Shown here: positions 43,961 through 53,530 of the stretch, in pieces | How the letters are laid out: each line of letters begins with the position of its first letter | Numbering within the stretch: position 1 is the stretch's first letter | NCBI RefSeq assembly: GCF_019599275.1 | Contig: NZ_JAHZTD010000003.1 | Span: forward strand, 248,001 to 312,000 | Direction: 5' to 3' | Source of the DNA: Hymenobacter sp. HSC-4F20 | Lineage (GTDB): Bacteria > Bacteroidota > Bacteroidia > Cytophagales > Hymenobacteraceae | DNA: 64,000 nt | Program-made: the position numbers and the translations under genes | Notes under the pieces: model-generated | Told to the model about the DNA's origin: nothing | What the model saw: only the letters and a program-made list of their open reading frames with translations | Databases searched by the model: none

Positions 43961-44896
43961 ATGCTCAAAGACTACCTCCGCCTGCATTTCATTGTGTTGC
44001 TCTGGGGCTTCACGGCCATTCTGGGGAAGCTGATTTCGGTGCCGCCGGTGGAACTGGTATTCTGGCGGACGTTGCTGGCAGCTACCGGGCTAGCCGGACT
44101 CTTGCTCGGGCGGCGCCAGCCCTGGCGTATTCCGGCGAGTGAGGCGTTGCGGCTGTTGGGCATTGGGGCACTGGTAGCAACGCACTGGATTACCTTTTTT
44201 CTCTCGGCGCGCTTGTCGTCGGTGAGTGTGAGTTTGGCGGGCATGGCCACCCTGGCCCTCTGGACCTCCCTGCTGGAGCCGCTGCTGCTGTGGCGGCGGG
44301 TGCGCTTTTATGAGGTAGGGCTGGGCCTGCTGACGATGGTAGGGCTTTACCTCGTGTCGCAGGCAGAGCTGGATCAGCTGCCGGGTTTGCTGGTAGCTAT
44401 TGTATCGGCGGGGCTTTCGGCTTTGTTTAGCGTGTTCAACTCCAAGCTGGTACACCGTCATCCTCCGCTACGCCTCACGCTGTACGAAATGACGGGGGCC
44501 TGCCTGAGCATTGCGCTGTTTCTGCCCATCTATGGCCGCTATTTCACCGAAGGTCGTGGCGTGCAGCTGAGCCTCTCGGGTTTCGACTGGCTATGGCTGC
44601 TTATCCTGGCGGGCGTGTGCACCGTGTACGCCTTTTCCGCCTCCGTGGAGCTGATGAAGCGGATTTCAGCCTTCGTAGTAAACCTGACCATCAACTTGGA
44701 GCCGGTTTATGGTATCATTCTGGCCGTGCTCATGTACACGTTTCATATTCCGGGCTTCGGGCAGGAAAAGCTTTCCACCGGTTTCTACCTGGGCACCTTC
44801 ATCATCCTGCTCAGCGTGCTGATTCACCCCATCCTCGACCAGTGGAACCGCCGGCGCATTCGCCAGAAGGAAGCCGCCGACTTGCTGGTAGGATAA
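43961..44896 (+). CDS. EamA/DMT family transporter
   Basis: 311 aa with ten hydrophobic segments in two EamA halves, first HFIVLLWGFTAILGKLISVP, second SAGLSALFSVFNSKLVHRHP to LEPVYGIILAVLMYTFHI. Drug/metabolite transporter superfamily; the substrate is unknown. The start at 43961 (MLKDYLRLHFIVLLWGFTAI) is chosen because the upstream frame from 43877 lies inside the inverted repeat. Translation signals would be partly within the repeat's right arm. Convergent with ispE. Confidence 0.9.
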   Translation: MLKDYLRLHFIVLLWGFTAILGKLISVPPVELVFWRTLLAATGLAGLLLGRRQPWRIPASEALRLLGIGALVATHWITFFLSARLSSVSVSLAGMATLALWTSLLEPLLLWRRVRFYEVGLGLLTMVGLYLVSQAELDQLPGLLVAIVSAGLSALFSVFNSKLVHRHPPLRLTLYEMTGACLSIALFLPIYGRYFTEGRGVQLSLSGFDWLWLLILAGVCTVYAFSASVELMKRISAFVVNLTINLEPVYGIILAVLMYTFHIPGFGQEKLSTGFYLGTFIILLSVLIHPILDQWNRRRIRQKEAADLLVG

Positions 44897-44904
44897 CTGG
44901 TGGA

Positions 44905-44937
44905 ATAGTGATTAGGTGAACAGGTGAGGTAGATAAC
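44905..44937. repeat. Possible half copy of the GTGAAT-word repeat
   Basis: The plus-strand run AATAGTGATTAGGTGAACAG and neighbours repeats the GTGAA word with the same spacing as the arms at 43864, with no partner arm. Located between the convergent EamA gene and ispE; no standard terminator is seen there. Confidence 0.3.
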
Positions 44938-44978
44938 CTCAAGAGCAGAGTTACCCCAGGCAGTACATACTTTCTCTC

Positions 44979-45791
44979 CTACAGCTTTCCGTCCCAGATC
45001 TGGTACTCTGCGGGCAACCCTAAATGCGGGGGCTGCTCGTGGCCCGGAAACAGGCCATATACCGCCGAGCCGGAACCCGACAAGCTAGCGTAGGCAGCCC
45101 CGGCCGCGTAAAGTGCTTGCTTTATTTCGCCCAGTACCGGGTAGTGTGGCGTTAAGGCCTCCTCGAAGTCGTTACTGACGGTGTGTCGCCAGCTTTCCAG
45201 AGGTTGGGCCAGCGCCGTGCGCAGGTCGTGGCGCGGAGTGCGAGGCTGCACGCGGGAGTAGGCCTCAGCGGTGCTAATGTGCAAGCCGGGGTAAATAACC
45301 TTGCAGGCAGTGCCCGTGAGGTCCAGGCTGATGTCTTCGAAAACGTCGCCCTTCTCGTAGGCAAAAACGGGTTGGTTGCGAATAAAGAAAGCACAGTCCG
45401 CGCCCAGCCGGCGAGCATAGCTTTGCAGGGTTTCGGGGGGTAGGCCTAGTTGAAAAAGATCATGTAAAGCCCGCAGGGCAAATGCTGCGTCGCCAGAGCC
45501 TCCGCCTAAGCCAGCACCAATAGGCACCACTTTGTGCAGATGCAGGTGCACCGGCGGCAGGTTAAAATCGGCCTTGAGGAGCTGGTACGCCCGCAGACAC
45601 AAGTTTGTAGTCGGCTCGCCGGGGATAGGAATGCCGCTGAGGCCCAGAGTGGTTTCGGCGGCTGGCAGCACCTCCAAGGCATCGGTCCAGGGCAAGGGAA
45701 TAAACACCGATTCGAGGTTGCGGAAGCCATCGGGGCGCTGGCCGGTGATGTAGAGGCCAAGGTTGAGCTTGGCGTTGGGGAAAACGAGCAT
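44979..45791 (-). CDS. ispE: 4-diphosphocytidyl-2-C-methyl-D-erythritol kinase
   Basis: 270 aa GHMP kinase of the MEP pathway to isoprenoids. The start MLVFPNAKLNLGLYITGQRP carries the substrate motif, and the ATP-binding PIGAGLGGGSGDAAFALRAL and ADCAFFI follow. The C-terminal motif AYASLSGSGSAVYGLF completes the GHMP fold. Slightly short but complete. Convergent with the EamA gene, divergent from the sugar cassette (49-nt spacer). Confidence 0.96.
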   Translation of the reverse strand: MLVFPNAKLNLGLYITGQRPDGFRNLESVFIPLPWTDALEVLPAAETTLGLSGIPIPGEPTTNLCLRAYQLLKADFNLPPVHLHLHKVVPIGAGLGGGSGDAAFALRALHDLFQLGLPPETLQSYARRLGADCAFFIRNQPVFAYEKGDVFEDISLDLTGTACKVIYPGLHISTAEAYSRVQPRTPRHDLRTALAQPLESWRHTVSNDFEEALTPHYPVLGEIKQALYAAGAAYASLSGSGSAVYGLFPGHEQPPHLGLPAEYQIWDGKL

Positions 45792-45840
45792 ACAAAGCGC
45801 AGATTGGACCGCAAGCTAACCGCTCCAACGGCGAAGTCAA

Positions 45841-46521
45841 ATGCCCACTACATTTCGCCGTATTTTTGACGCTATGTGCGCCGTTGTAACTTCCTGGTAC
45901 GCCCGCCGCGGCAAACGTCTGCTTGATGTAGCCGTGGCCGCGCCCTTGCTTCTGCTTTCGGTGCCGTTGCTCCTACCCCTGGCGGCGGCACTAGCCGTTC
46001 AGAATGGCGGAGCCTGGTTGTTTCGGCAGCAACGGCCAGGCTTACACGGTAAGTTGTTTACCTTCTACAAGCTTCAAACCATGACCTCCCGGCACGACGC
46101 TCAGGGTCACCTCCTACCCGATGCCGAGCGGCTACCCCGCTTGGGCCGCTGGGTGCGCGCCTCTTCCCTCGACGAGTTGCCCCAACTCTGGAACGTACTC
46201 CGGGGCGACTTAAGCTTGGTAGGGCCACGTCCGTTACTGGAGCAATACCTACCCTTGTACTCGCCGGAGCAGGCCCGCCGCCACGATGTACGCCCCGGTA
46301 TTACGGGCTGGGCCCAGGTAAATGGCCGCAATGCCATCAGTTGGGAGCAGAAGTTTGTGCTGGATGTGTGGTACGCCGACCACCTCTCCTTTGGGCTGGA
46401 TATGCGCATCTTGTGGCGCACGCTAAGCCGGGTGCTCGGCGCCCACGGAATTTCAGCTCCTGGTCAAGCCACCACTACCGCATTCACGGGCACTCCTCCC
46501 TCTAACCTGCCGACTGCATGA
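45841..46521 (+). CDS. Bacterial sugar transferase (phosphoglycosyl transferase, PglC-like)
   Basis: 226 aa. Transfers a phospho-sugar from a UDP-sugar to undecaprenyl phosphate. One reentrant hydrophobic segment (DVAVAAPLLLLSVPLLLPLA) precedes the catalytic core FRQQRPGLHGKLFTFYKLQT, RASSLDELPQLWNVLRGDLS, LVGPRPLLEQYLPLY and RPGITGWAQVNGRNAI. The stop overlaps the next start by 4 nt (ATGA). First gene of a three-gene glycan cassette. Confidence 0.93.
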   Translation: MPTTFRRIFDAMCAVVTSWYARRGKRLLDVAVAAPLLLLSVPLLLPLAAALAVQNGGAWLFRQQRPGLHGKLFTFYKLQTMTSRHDAQGHLLPDAERLPRLGRWVRASSLDELPQLWNVLRGDLSLVGPRPLLEQYLPLYSPEQARRHDVRPGITGWAQVNGRNAISWEQKFVLDVWYADHLSFGLDMRILWRTLSRVLGAHGISAPGQATTTAFTGTPPSNLPTA

Positions 46522-47210
46522 CTACATCCTCTACGGTACCTGGTGCTGCTACCTTACTGCCCCAACTGGTTATCGTTGGGGCGGGCGGGCTGGGCCGCGA
46601 AGTGCTGGTGCTGGCCCGGCAGATCAACGAAGCCCACCCGACCTGGGAATTAGCCGGCTTTTACGATGACCGCGCGCCGGTTACCCCTTCCGTCCACGGC
46701 CTTCCCTACCTCGGCACCATTGCCAGCCTCAATGAGCAGCCCGAGGCGCTGCACGTGGTAGTAGCCGTCGGCAACAGCCGCAGCCGGGCCGCCATTGTAG
46801 CGCGGCTCTCCTCACCACAACTCACCTTTGCTACCCTTGTGCATCCCAGTGTAGCCCGCGCCGACTACCAGCAGCTGCGCATTGGGGCAGGCAGCGTTAT
46901 CTGTCAGGGCTGCATCCTGACGTGTGATATTACGCTGGGCCGGCACGTGCTGCTTAATCTGGCCTGCACCATTGGCCACGATGCTGTACTGGAAGATTTT
47001 TGCTCCCTGATGCCTCATGCTAACGTGGGCGGCGAAGCCTACCTCGAAGCTGGCGTGTATCTGGGTACTAATGCTACCGTCATCAATCAGGTGCGCGTCG
47101 GCGCCGGTGCCATCATCGGGGCCGGGGCCGTAGCCGTGCGCAACCTGCCGGCCCATTGCACGGCTGTGGGTGTACCGGCCCAGATAATTAAAATAAGAAA
47201 TCCGAAGTAG
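46518..47210 (+). CDS. PglD/NeuD-type sugar O/N-acetyltransferase
   Basis: 230 aa. The N-terminal sugar-binding fold has a Rossmann-like VIVGAGGLGREVLVLARQIN. A left-handed beta-helix of hexapeptide repeats follows (IGAGSVICQGCILTCDITLG, RHVLLNLACTIGHDAVLED, GTNATVINQVRVGAGAIIGA). This is the PglD/NeuD architecture that acetylates UDP-4-amino sugars with acetyl-CoA. It overlaps the phosphoglycosyl transferase gene and precedes the matching aminotransferase. Confidence 0.92.
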   Translation: MTTSSTVPGAATLLPQLVIVGAGGLGREVLVLARQINEAHPTWELAGFYDDRAPVTPSVHGLPYLGTIASLNEQPEALHVVVAVGNSRSRAAIVARLSSPQLTFATLVHPSVARADYQQLRIGAGSVICQGCILTCDITLGRHVLLNLACTIGHDAVLEDFCSLMPHANVGGEAYLEAGVYLGTNATVINQVRVGAGAIIGAGAVAVRNLPAHCTAVGVPAQIIKIRNPK

Positions 47211-47311
47211 GCACCAGGAAACCAGGAATTTGTCCGTTCTTTCCCGCTTAGTACGTGCGTTTGGCCCGTAGGTCAGCGCCTCGTTTCTCTGCTTTCACTC
47301 ATCCTTCTTCA

Positions 47312-48451
47312 ATGCGCAGCCAGGATTACGACCGACTGTACCTCTCTCCTCCCCACCTCGGCCGGCACGAATTAAACTACCTGCACAAAGCCATTGAAGA
47401 CAACTGGGTGGCGCCGGTTGGTCCGAACCTGGACGGGTTTGAGCGCGACATCTGCGAGTTTACCGGTGCCCGGTACTGCGTTGCCCTTACCTCCGGCACG
47501 GCCGCTATTCATCTGGGCCTTCGCCTGCTAGGGGTGGGCCCCGGCGACGAGGTGCTCTGCCCTTCTTTCACCTTTGTAGCCACGGCTAACCCTATCTTAT
47601 ACGTGGGTGCTACCCCGGTTTTTGTTGACAGCGAAGCCGAAACGTGGAACCTCTGCCCCGAGCGGCTGCGCGAGGCGCTGGAGGATATGCGCCGCCACAA
47701 TCGTCGGCCCAAAGCTCTCATAATCGTGCATTTATACGGCATGCCCTGCCGCCTGCGCGAAATCATGGCCGTAGCCAGGGAGTATGAGGTGCCTGTGCTA
47801 GAAGATGCCGCCGAAGCCCTGGGCAGCCGCTACGACGGCCACCCCCTCGGCACCTTCGGGGACGTTGGCGTTTTCTCATTCAATGGCAACAAAATCCTGA
47901 CTACCAGCGGCGGCGGAGCCCTTATCACGAACACTGCTGAATGGGCCCAGAAAGCTCGTTTTTGGGCCACCCAAGCTCGCGATGATGCCCCTCATTATCA
48001 ACACAGCGAATTAGGCTACAATTACCGCCTCAGCAATCTGCTCGCCGGGATTGGGCGAGGGCAAATGGAACTGCTGGAGGACCGCGTAAAGAAGCGCCGG
48101 GAGATTTTCGCGTGGTACCAAAAGCACTTGTCCGATATTCCGGGCCTGGTGTTCGGACCTGCGGAGCCTATGGGTGGGCGCTCTAACCGCTGGCTTACCT
48201 GCGTAACGCTTCATCCCACTGATACTACCTCTTCGCCTGAGCAGCTACGCGTTCATATGGAAAAGCACAACATCGAAAGCCGGCCGCTCTGGAAGCCGCT
48301 GCACTTGCAGCCGCTATTCGCTACGGTGCCCGTTTACGGTGGCGAAGTTTGCGAAAAACTTTTCAAGCAAGGCCTTTGCCTACCCTCCGGATCGGCCATG
48401 ACGGAAGCAGATTTGCAGCGTGTGGCCGGGGTAATAAAAGCTATTCTATAA
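47312..48451 (+). CDS. DegT/DnrJ/EryC1 aminotransferase (PglE-like)
   Basis: 379 aa from the ATG at 47312 (MRSQDYDRLYLSPPHLGRHE); the longer frame from 47255 is not conserved-looking. PLP-dependent sugar aminotransferase that forms UDP-4-amino sugars from 4-keto intermediates. The PLP lysine is Lys194 in FSFNGNKILTTSGGG; other motifs are ALTSGTAAIHLGLRLLGVGP, PSFTFVATANPILYVGATP and VLEDAAEALGSRY. With its two upstream neighbours it completes a bacillosamine-like cassette, except that the PglF-type 4,6-dehydratase is not in this window. Confidence 0.93.
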   Translation: MRSQDYDRLYLSPPHLGRHELNYLHKAIEDNWVAPVGPNLDGFERDICEFTGARYCVALTSGTAAIHLGLRLLGVGPGDEVLCPSFTFVATANPILYVGATPVFVDSEAETWNLCPERLREALEDMRRHNRRPKALIIVHLYGMPCRLREIMAVAREYEVPVLEDAAEALGSRYDGHPLGTFGDVGVFSFNGNKILTTSGGGALITNTAEWAQKARFWATQARDDAPHYQHSELGYNYRLSNLLAGIGRGQMELLEDRVKKRREIFAWYQKHLSDIPGLVFGPAEPMGGRSNRWLTCVTLHPTDTTSSPEQLRVHMEKHNIESRPLWKPLHLQPLFATVPVYGGEVCEKLFKQGLCLPSGSAMTEADLQRVAGVIKAIL

Positions 48452-48897
48452 CTTAATCTTGCAGCCCTGGCCTACCCCTTTTAGTACATAAAGTTCATTC
48501 GGCAGTTTATAACGCACAAAGCTTGCAGTGTGTAGTATATCACAAAATGGCTTATTCCGGCGCATAGAGGTGGTTTTATGGCGTCTTCCTTCTTAGGGCC
48601 AGCTCCCAAGTACTAAAAAATAATACCTCTTCAGTGGGTTGGCGCCTGCTCGACACGAAATTGAAGCGCCCATGTTACCCAGCCAGTTCGGGTGCGCTTT
48701 GTGCTGGACTCTCTTCGACAAAGCCTTCGGACGTGCCGGCCACATTATGTGCTACCGTATCAAAGCGGGCACTAGTGAGTTGGAAGGCCGATTTGCTCAG
48801 ACTCCGGTACATAGTATTGCTATCAGACAGGAGCAGAGAGGCCCGTACTGATACCTGTCAGTAACTGTTCACCTACTGGCTTTCACTCTCCTCCACG
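48452..48897. other. Intergenic stretch with only doubtful open frames
   Basis: 446 nt between the aminotransferase gene and the trans-sulfuration gene. Two overlapping plus-strand frames (about 48634-48864) of 70-76 codons exist in different phases; neither has recognisable motifs. The 17-mer GGCCCGTACTGATACCT occurs at 48840-48856 and again at 48969-48985 inside the next gene. No convincing gene or RNA is seen. Confidence 0.4.
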
Positions 48898-50019
48898 CTA
48901 CCCCAGCGCTTGCTTCAAATCAGCCAATAATTCTTCAACTGGTTCTATGCCCACCGACAACCGTACCAGGCCCGTACTGATACCTAGTTCAGCTTGCTGC
49001 TCCGGCGTGAGGTAGCGATGTGAGGTACCAAGCGGATAAGACAGAGACGAATCGACCCCCGCCAGGGACGGAGCAAAGGGAAACCGCTGGCTGCGCTGCA
49101 TAAAGCGGTTAACCACTTCCACTTCATCGGCTAATAGTACAGACAACATACCACCGAACAGGCCTGCACCCTGCTCCTGGGCTAGTGCGTGCTGAGGATG
49201 GTCGGGCAAGCCCGGATAATACACCTCCCGTACAGCTGGTTGCTGACGCAAAAACTCAGCTACGGCTAGGGCATTATGGCTGTGCTCACGCACGCGCAGC
49301 CGCAACGTTTTCAGTCCACGTACCGCCAACCAGCTTTCCATGGGACTCAACGTCAGGCCATAGAACACGCTTACTTGTTTGAGCCGCGCCGCTACTTCAG
49401 GCTCTGCCGCTACCACTACCCCCGCCGTTACGTCGGAGTGGCCGGCAATGTATTTCGTGACGCTGTGCATCACCATATCGGCACCCAGTTCCAGCGGGCG
49501 GGTGAGCACCGGGGTAGCAAAGGTATTGTCTACCACCAGCTTTAGTCCGTGCTGATGGCACTCAGCAGCCAAACGGCGAAGGTCGGCTACCCGCAACAGC
49601 GGGTTACTGATAGTTTCAGCCAGCATCACCCGCGTGGTAGCCTGCACAAACTGCCCTACGTTATAAAGCTGCTCAAACGGCACATAGGTTACGGTAATGC
49701 CCAGCCGGCTGAGTTCTTGATTCAGCAACGACGACGAGCCGCCGTAAATATCTGCCGCGCACAGCACATGGTCGCCGGCCTGGCAGCAGGCGGCCAGTGC
49801 GGCAAAAATGGCGGCCATACCTGAGCCCGTAGCAATAGCCCCCACGCCGCCTTCCCATCGATTTACAGCCGCGGCCAGCTCATCGGAGTTGGGGTTGCCG
49901 TTGCGGGAGTACATATAGCGGCTGCCCGGCTCCCCAAAATACTGCTCCAATTCGGTGAGGTCTTCGAACTTGAAAACAGAAGTTTGATAAATCGGGGTGA
50001 TTTTGGGGTGGATATGCAT
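48898..50019 (-). CDS. Trans-sulfuration family PLP enzyme (cystathionine synthase/lyase-type)
   Basis: 373 aa of the Cys/Met-metabolism PLP family. PLP lysine Lys189 in MHSVTKYIAGHSDVTAG; other motifs are YSRNGNPNSDELAAAVNRWE, the Gly-rich TGSGMAAIFAALAACCQAGD, KLVVDNTFATPV, VYYPGLPDHPQHALAQ and VRLSVGIEPVEELLADLKQA. It begins MHIHPKITPIYQTSVFKF, so it lacks the 15-20 residues that usually precede this region in MetB or MGL. Whether it makes cystathionine, cleaves it, or is a methionine gamma-lyase cannot be told from sequence alone. Monocistronic with its own promoter. Confidence 0.9.
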   Translation of the reverse strand: MHIHPKITPIYQTSVFKFEDLTELEQYFGEPGSRYMYSRNGNPNSDELAAAVNRWEGGVGAIATGSGMAAIFAALAACCQAGDHVLCAADIYGGSSSLLNQELSRLGITVTYVPFEQLYNVGQFVQATTRVMLAETISNPLLRVADLRRLAAECHQHGLKLVVDNTFATPVLTRPLELGADMVMHSVTKYIAGHSDVTAGVVVAAEPEVAARLKQVSVFYGLTLSPMESWLAVRGLKTLRLRVREHSHNALAVAEFLRQQPAVREVYYPGLPDHPQHALAQEQGAGLFGGMLSVLLADEVEVVNRFMQRSQRFPFAPSLAGVDSSLSYPLGTSHRYLTPEQQAELGISTGLVRLSVGIEPVEELLADLKQALG

Positions 50020-50048
50020 GGGTGGGGAAGTCAGGCAAAGCGGAAAAG

Positions 50049-50056
50049 CAAAGGTA
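50049..50056 (-). promoter_or_regulatory. -7 box (TACCTTTG) for the trans-sulfuration gene
   Basis: Exact minus-strand TAnnTTTG, 30 nt upstream of the ATG at 50019, giving a leader of about 24 nt. It supports the short start chosen. Confidence 0.55.
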
Positions 50057-50082
50057 AACTACGGCAGCGTTGCAACCGGGCA

Positions 50083-50967
50083 CTATTTCATTTTGCGCAC
50101 TTCCTTACCCAAGTCAGCAGCGGCAGGGCGCCCGGCGGGCAGCTTCTGCAATGATGCAAGGTACTGTTGAGCTTCGGTTTTACGATTCATACTGATGGCC
50201 AAGCGGGTGAGATTAGCCAGCGTTTGCCAATCGTTAGGGCGGCGGCTGTTGGCCTGCTGAAACAGAGGGTAAGCTTTATCGGGTTGCTGCTGCAGGGTGT
50301 AGTACATGCCCAAATTGAAGGGACCTAATGAGCTTTCCGGATAGTACTGGCTGATAAGCTCAGCCAGTCGTCGGGCCACTTCTGCTCCCTCGGGCGTGTC
50401 TGATTGCCAATAGGGTAGCATATACTCTTCCAAGCTTTCGGGCAGAAAAACAGCTTCTGATGCGGGTAGTGCTTTGCCTTCACTCCACCGCCAGGGCTTG
50501 CTGCTGGCTTTGTGGTCGGCTAAGGCTGCTGTCAGCACGGCTACTTCCTTGTCGGGCTCGTGGGTCATTTCGTAAGTCTTGGCCAAACCGAACCGCATAT
50601 CCAGTCGGTCAGGTGCAACCTTAATACCCTCTTGTAAAGTAGCACGGGCGGCTTCGAGCAGTTGTGGCTCATAGCCCTCATTAAGCGAGCCCGCTGCTTT
50701 TCCATCTTTCTGTTGAACTGCTACCCCCCGACCCGAAGGCGGTGCCGCACTTACCACTACTCGGTACGACTTCCGAAGCAGGTAATTAAACCGAGCCACA
50801 TACAAGTCAGGATTCTGAGGATCTTTTTGCTGCCAAGCGACTAGCACTTTGCGCACTTTAGCAGTATCCTGAGCCTGCATGGCCCGCCGATAGTCAATCT
50901 GAAACGTTTGAGCGAAACCCGAAATAGCAACCAGCAACAGGCCAGCCGTGACAAGAGGAATATGCAT
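50083..50967 (-). CDS. Exported TPR-repeat protein
   Basis: 294 aa from the ATG at 50967 (MHIPLVTAGLLLVAISGFAQ), whose first 20 residues are a signal peptide. TPR-like helical pairs follow: AMQAQDTAKVRKVLVAWQQK, AARATLQEGIKVAPDRLDM, LGPFNLGMYYTLQQQPDKAY and NDWQTLANLTRLAISMNRKT. Such periplasmic TPR proteins act as scaffolds; the partner is unknown. The frame from 51057 would add residues before the signal peptide and is rejected. Not in an obvious operon. Confidence 0.8.
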   Translation of the reverse strand: MHIPLVTAGLLLVAISGFAQTFQIDYRRAMQAQDTAKVRKVLVAWQQKDPQNPDLYVARFNYLLRKSYRVVVSAAPPSGRGVAVQQKDGKAAGSLNEGYEPQLLEAARATLQEGIKVAPDRLDMRFGLAKTYEMTHEPDKEVAVLTAALADHKASSKPWRWSEGKALPASEAVFLPESLEEYMLPYWQSDTPEGAEVARRLAELISQYYPESSLGPFNLGMYYTLQQQPDKAYPLFQQANSRRPNDWQTLANLTRLAISMNRKTEAQQYLASLQKLPAGRPAAADLGKEVRKMK

Positions 50968-51120
50968 AATAACCGCTGTGATAAGCCCAGAGAAGAGGTT
51001 CTGCAAGCTACGGCAGTTGCCGAATTTTCCACTGTCTTCTAGCAGGCCGTGCCTCATTCAAAATCTGCTTCCTTTACCTTATTTTCTCATGTGAGCCAGC
51101 TTCCTTTTTCGCCATATGTA

Positions 51121-51156
51121 AAAAGCCCCGTGCCTGAGAGCAGACACGGGGCTTTT
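51121..51156 (-). terminator. Terminator after atpC
   Basis: Stem AAAAGCCCCGTG (51121-51132) with CACGGGGCTTTT (51145-51156), loop 12 nt, just past the atpC stop. Confidence 0.88.
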
Positions 51157-51178
51157 CACCGAATAACCTTTAAGCAGA

Positions 51179-51418
51179 CTAGGCTGAAGCGCCTTCGGCC
51201 AGTACGATTACGTTGTTGCGCAGCACCTCCACTACCCCGCCTTCAATGGCAAAGCGAGTAGCACCGCCGTTCACCACTACCTCTCCGGCTTTCAAAGCCG
51301 AAATCAGCGGGGCATGGTTGTTCAACACTTCAAATAACCCATCAACGCCGGGAAACTGAGCCGACGCAACTTCGCCTTCAAACACCTTGCGGTCGGGCGT
51401 GATGATTTCCAGATGCAT
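51179..51418 (-). CDS. atpC: ATP synthase epsilon subunit, N-terminal domain only
   Basis: 79 aa (MHLEIITPDRKVFEGEVASA). It contains the beta-sandwich domain that binds the gamma subunit and c-ring (FPGVDGLFEVLNNHAPLIS, LRNNVIVLAEGASA) but lacks the C-terminal helical hairpin found in the about 135-residue subunit of Escherichia coli or Bacillus. That hairpin inhibits ATP hydrolysis, so this form should lack epsilon-type inhibition. The stop is followed by a strong terminator, so this is the natural end and not a frameshift. It follows atpD with an 81-nt spacer filled by an inverted repeat. Confidence 0.95.
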   Translation of the reverse strand: MHLEIITPDRKVFEGEVASAQFPGVDGLFEVLNNHAPLISALKAGEVVVNGGATRFAIEGGVVEVLRNNVIVLAEGASA

Positions 51419-51421
51419 AGT

Positions 51422-51499
51422 TTTGGTTGTTGATTGTTAATGGCTGATTGGTGGAAGCTGAAAAGAGTAACTATCAACTTCCACCAATCAACAACCAAA
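51422..51499. repeat. Inverted repeat between atpD and atpC
   Basis: The 22-nt right arm 51478-51499 pairs with 51422-51436 plus 51451-51457 on the left, which is interrupted by a 14-nt insertion that looks like a partial duplication of the GATTG word. The element occupies nearly the whole 81-nt spacer of this essential gene pair. Confidence 0.8.
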
Positions 51500-53011
<1,512 letters not shown>

Positions 53012-53045
53012 TTATATAAGGGGATGGGTGCAACGTTTCAGGACG

Positions 53046-53076
53046 CAAAAGTACGGCTTAATCCCGGCATTGCCAA
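53046..53076 (-). promoter_or_regulatory. Promoter TTG-N20-TACTTTTG for atpD
   Basis: On the minus strand, TTG (53076-53074), 20 nt, TACTTTTG (53053-53046). Leader about 35 nt to the ATG at 53005. Confidence 0.65.
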
Positions 53077-53198
53077 GACCCCTCTAAAGCCTGCCCCGTC
53101 AACTTTTTTTTCAGCGCCTGAAGACCTGAAAATCAGCTCAAAAAGCCACGTTGCCGGGCTTTTCGGGGGTAGCCCGACGAAAAATTTTTACCCGGAAA

Positions 53199-53229
53199 TT
53201 TGCCTTGAATAAAAGCTGCCGTACATTTG
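53199..53229 (+). promoter_or_regulatory. Consensus promoter TTTG-N19-TACATTTG for tRNA-Gln
   Basis: TTTG at 53199-53202, exactly 19 nt, TACATTTG at 53222-53229. Transcription would begin about 35 nt before the tRNA. Full Bacteroidota consensus. Confidence 0.82.
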
Positions 53230-53271
53230 CACAACCAAACGGCATACTTACACCGGTAGCCGCCTGGAAAT

Positions 53272-53344
53272 TGTCCGATGGTGTAACTGGCAACACGCTT
53301 GATTTTGATTCAAGAAAGTCCAGGTTCGAGCCCTGGTCGGACAA
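53272..53344 (+). tRNA. tRNA-Gln (anticodon UUG)
   Basis: 73 nt with a complete cloverleaf. The acceptor stem is TGTCCGA (53272-53278) with TCGGACA (53337-53343) and discriminator A. The anticodon stem CTTGA/TCAAG carries the loop TTTTGAT, anticodon TTG. The T arm is CCAGG/CCTGG with loop TTCGAGC. The D arm GTGTAACTGGCAACAC is typical of Bacteroidota tRNA-Gln. CCA is not encoded (the next bases are CCG). A terminator follows at 53358. Confidence 0.97.
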
Positions 53345-53357
53345 CCGACAACCCAAC

Positions 53358-53410
53358 GCGAAAGGCGCTGATTCTTCCTACCCCGGAAGAGTCAGCGCCT
53401 TTCGCTTTTT
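53358..53410 (+). terminator. Terminator after tRNA-Gln
   Basis: Long stem beginning GCGAAAGGCGCTGA (53358-53371) pairs with TCAGCGCCTTTCGC (53392-53405), an inner CTTCC/GGAAG pair closes the loop, and TTTTT follows. Confidence 0.9.
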
Positions 53411-53431
53411 CGCCACGGATGAAACGGGTAG

Positions 53432-53484
53432 AAAGCGGATGGCACGGATGCAGTAACTACTCCTGTATTCGTGCCATCCGTTTT
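53432..53484. repeat. ACGGAT-word inverted repeat before prs
   Basis: Arms 53432-53449 and 53467-53484 pair over 18 bp with 2 mismatches and contain the words GGATGGCACGGAT and its complement, followed by TTTTTT. It resembles the ACGGAT words of the element at 55363. It could also act as a second terminator. Confidence 0.6.
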
Positions 53485-53530
53485 TTGCGCCATACAATCT
53501 GACTTCTATACCTTCTCCACCTTTCCTTTC

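Noticed and set aside
48634-48864. Two overlapping frames of 70-76 codons as a new gene
   Set aside because: Different phases, no motif and no promoter box; left as unannotated spacer.
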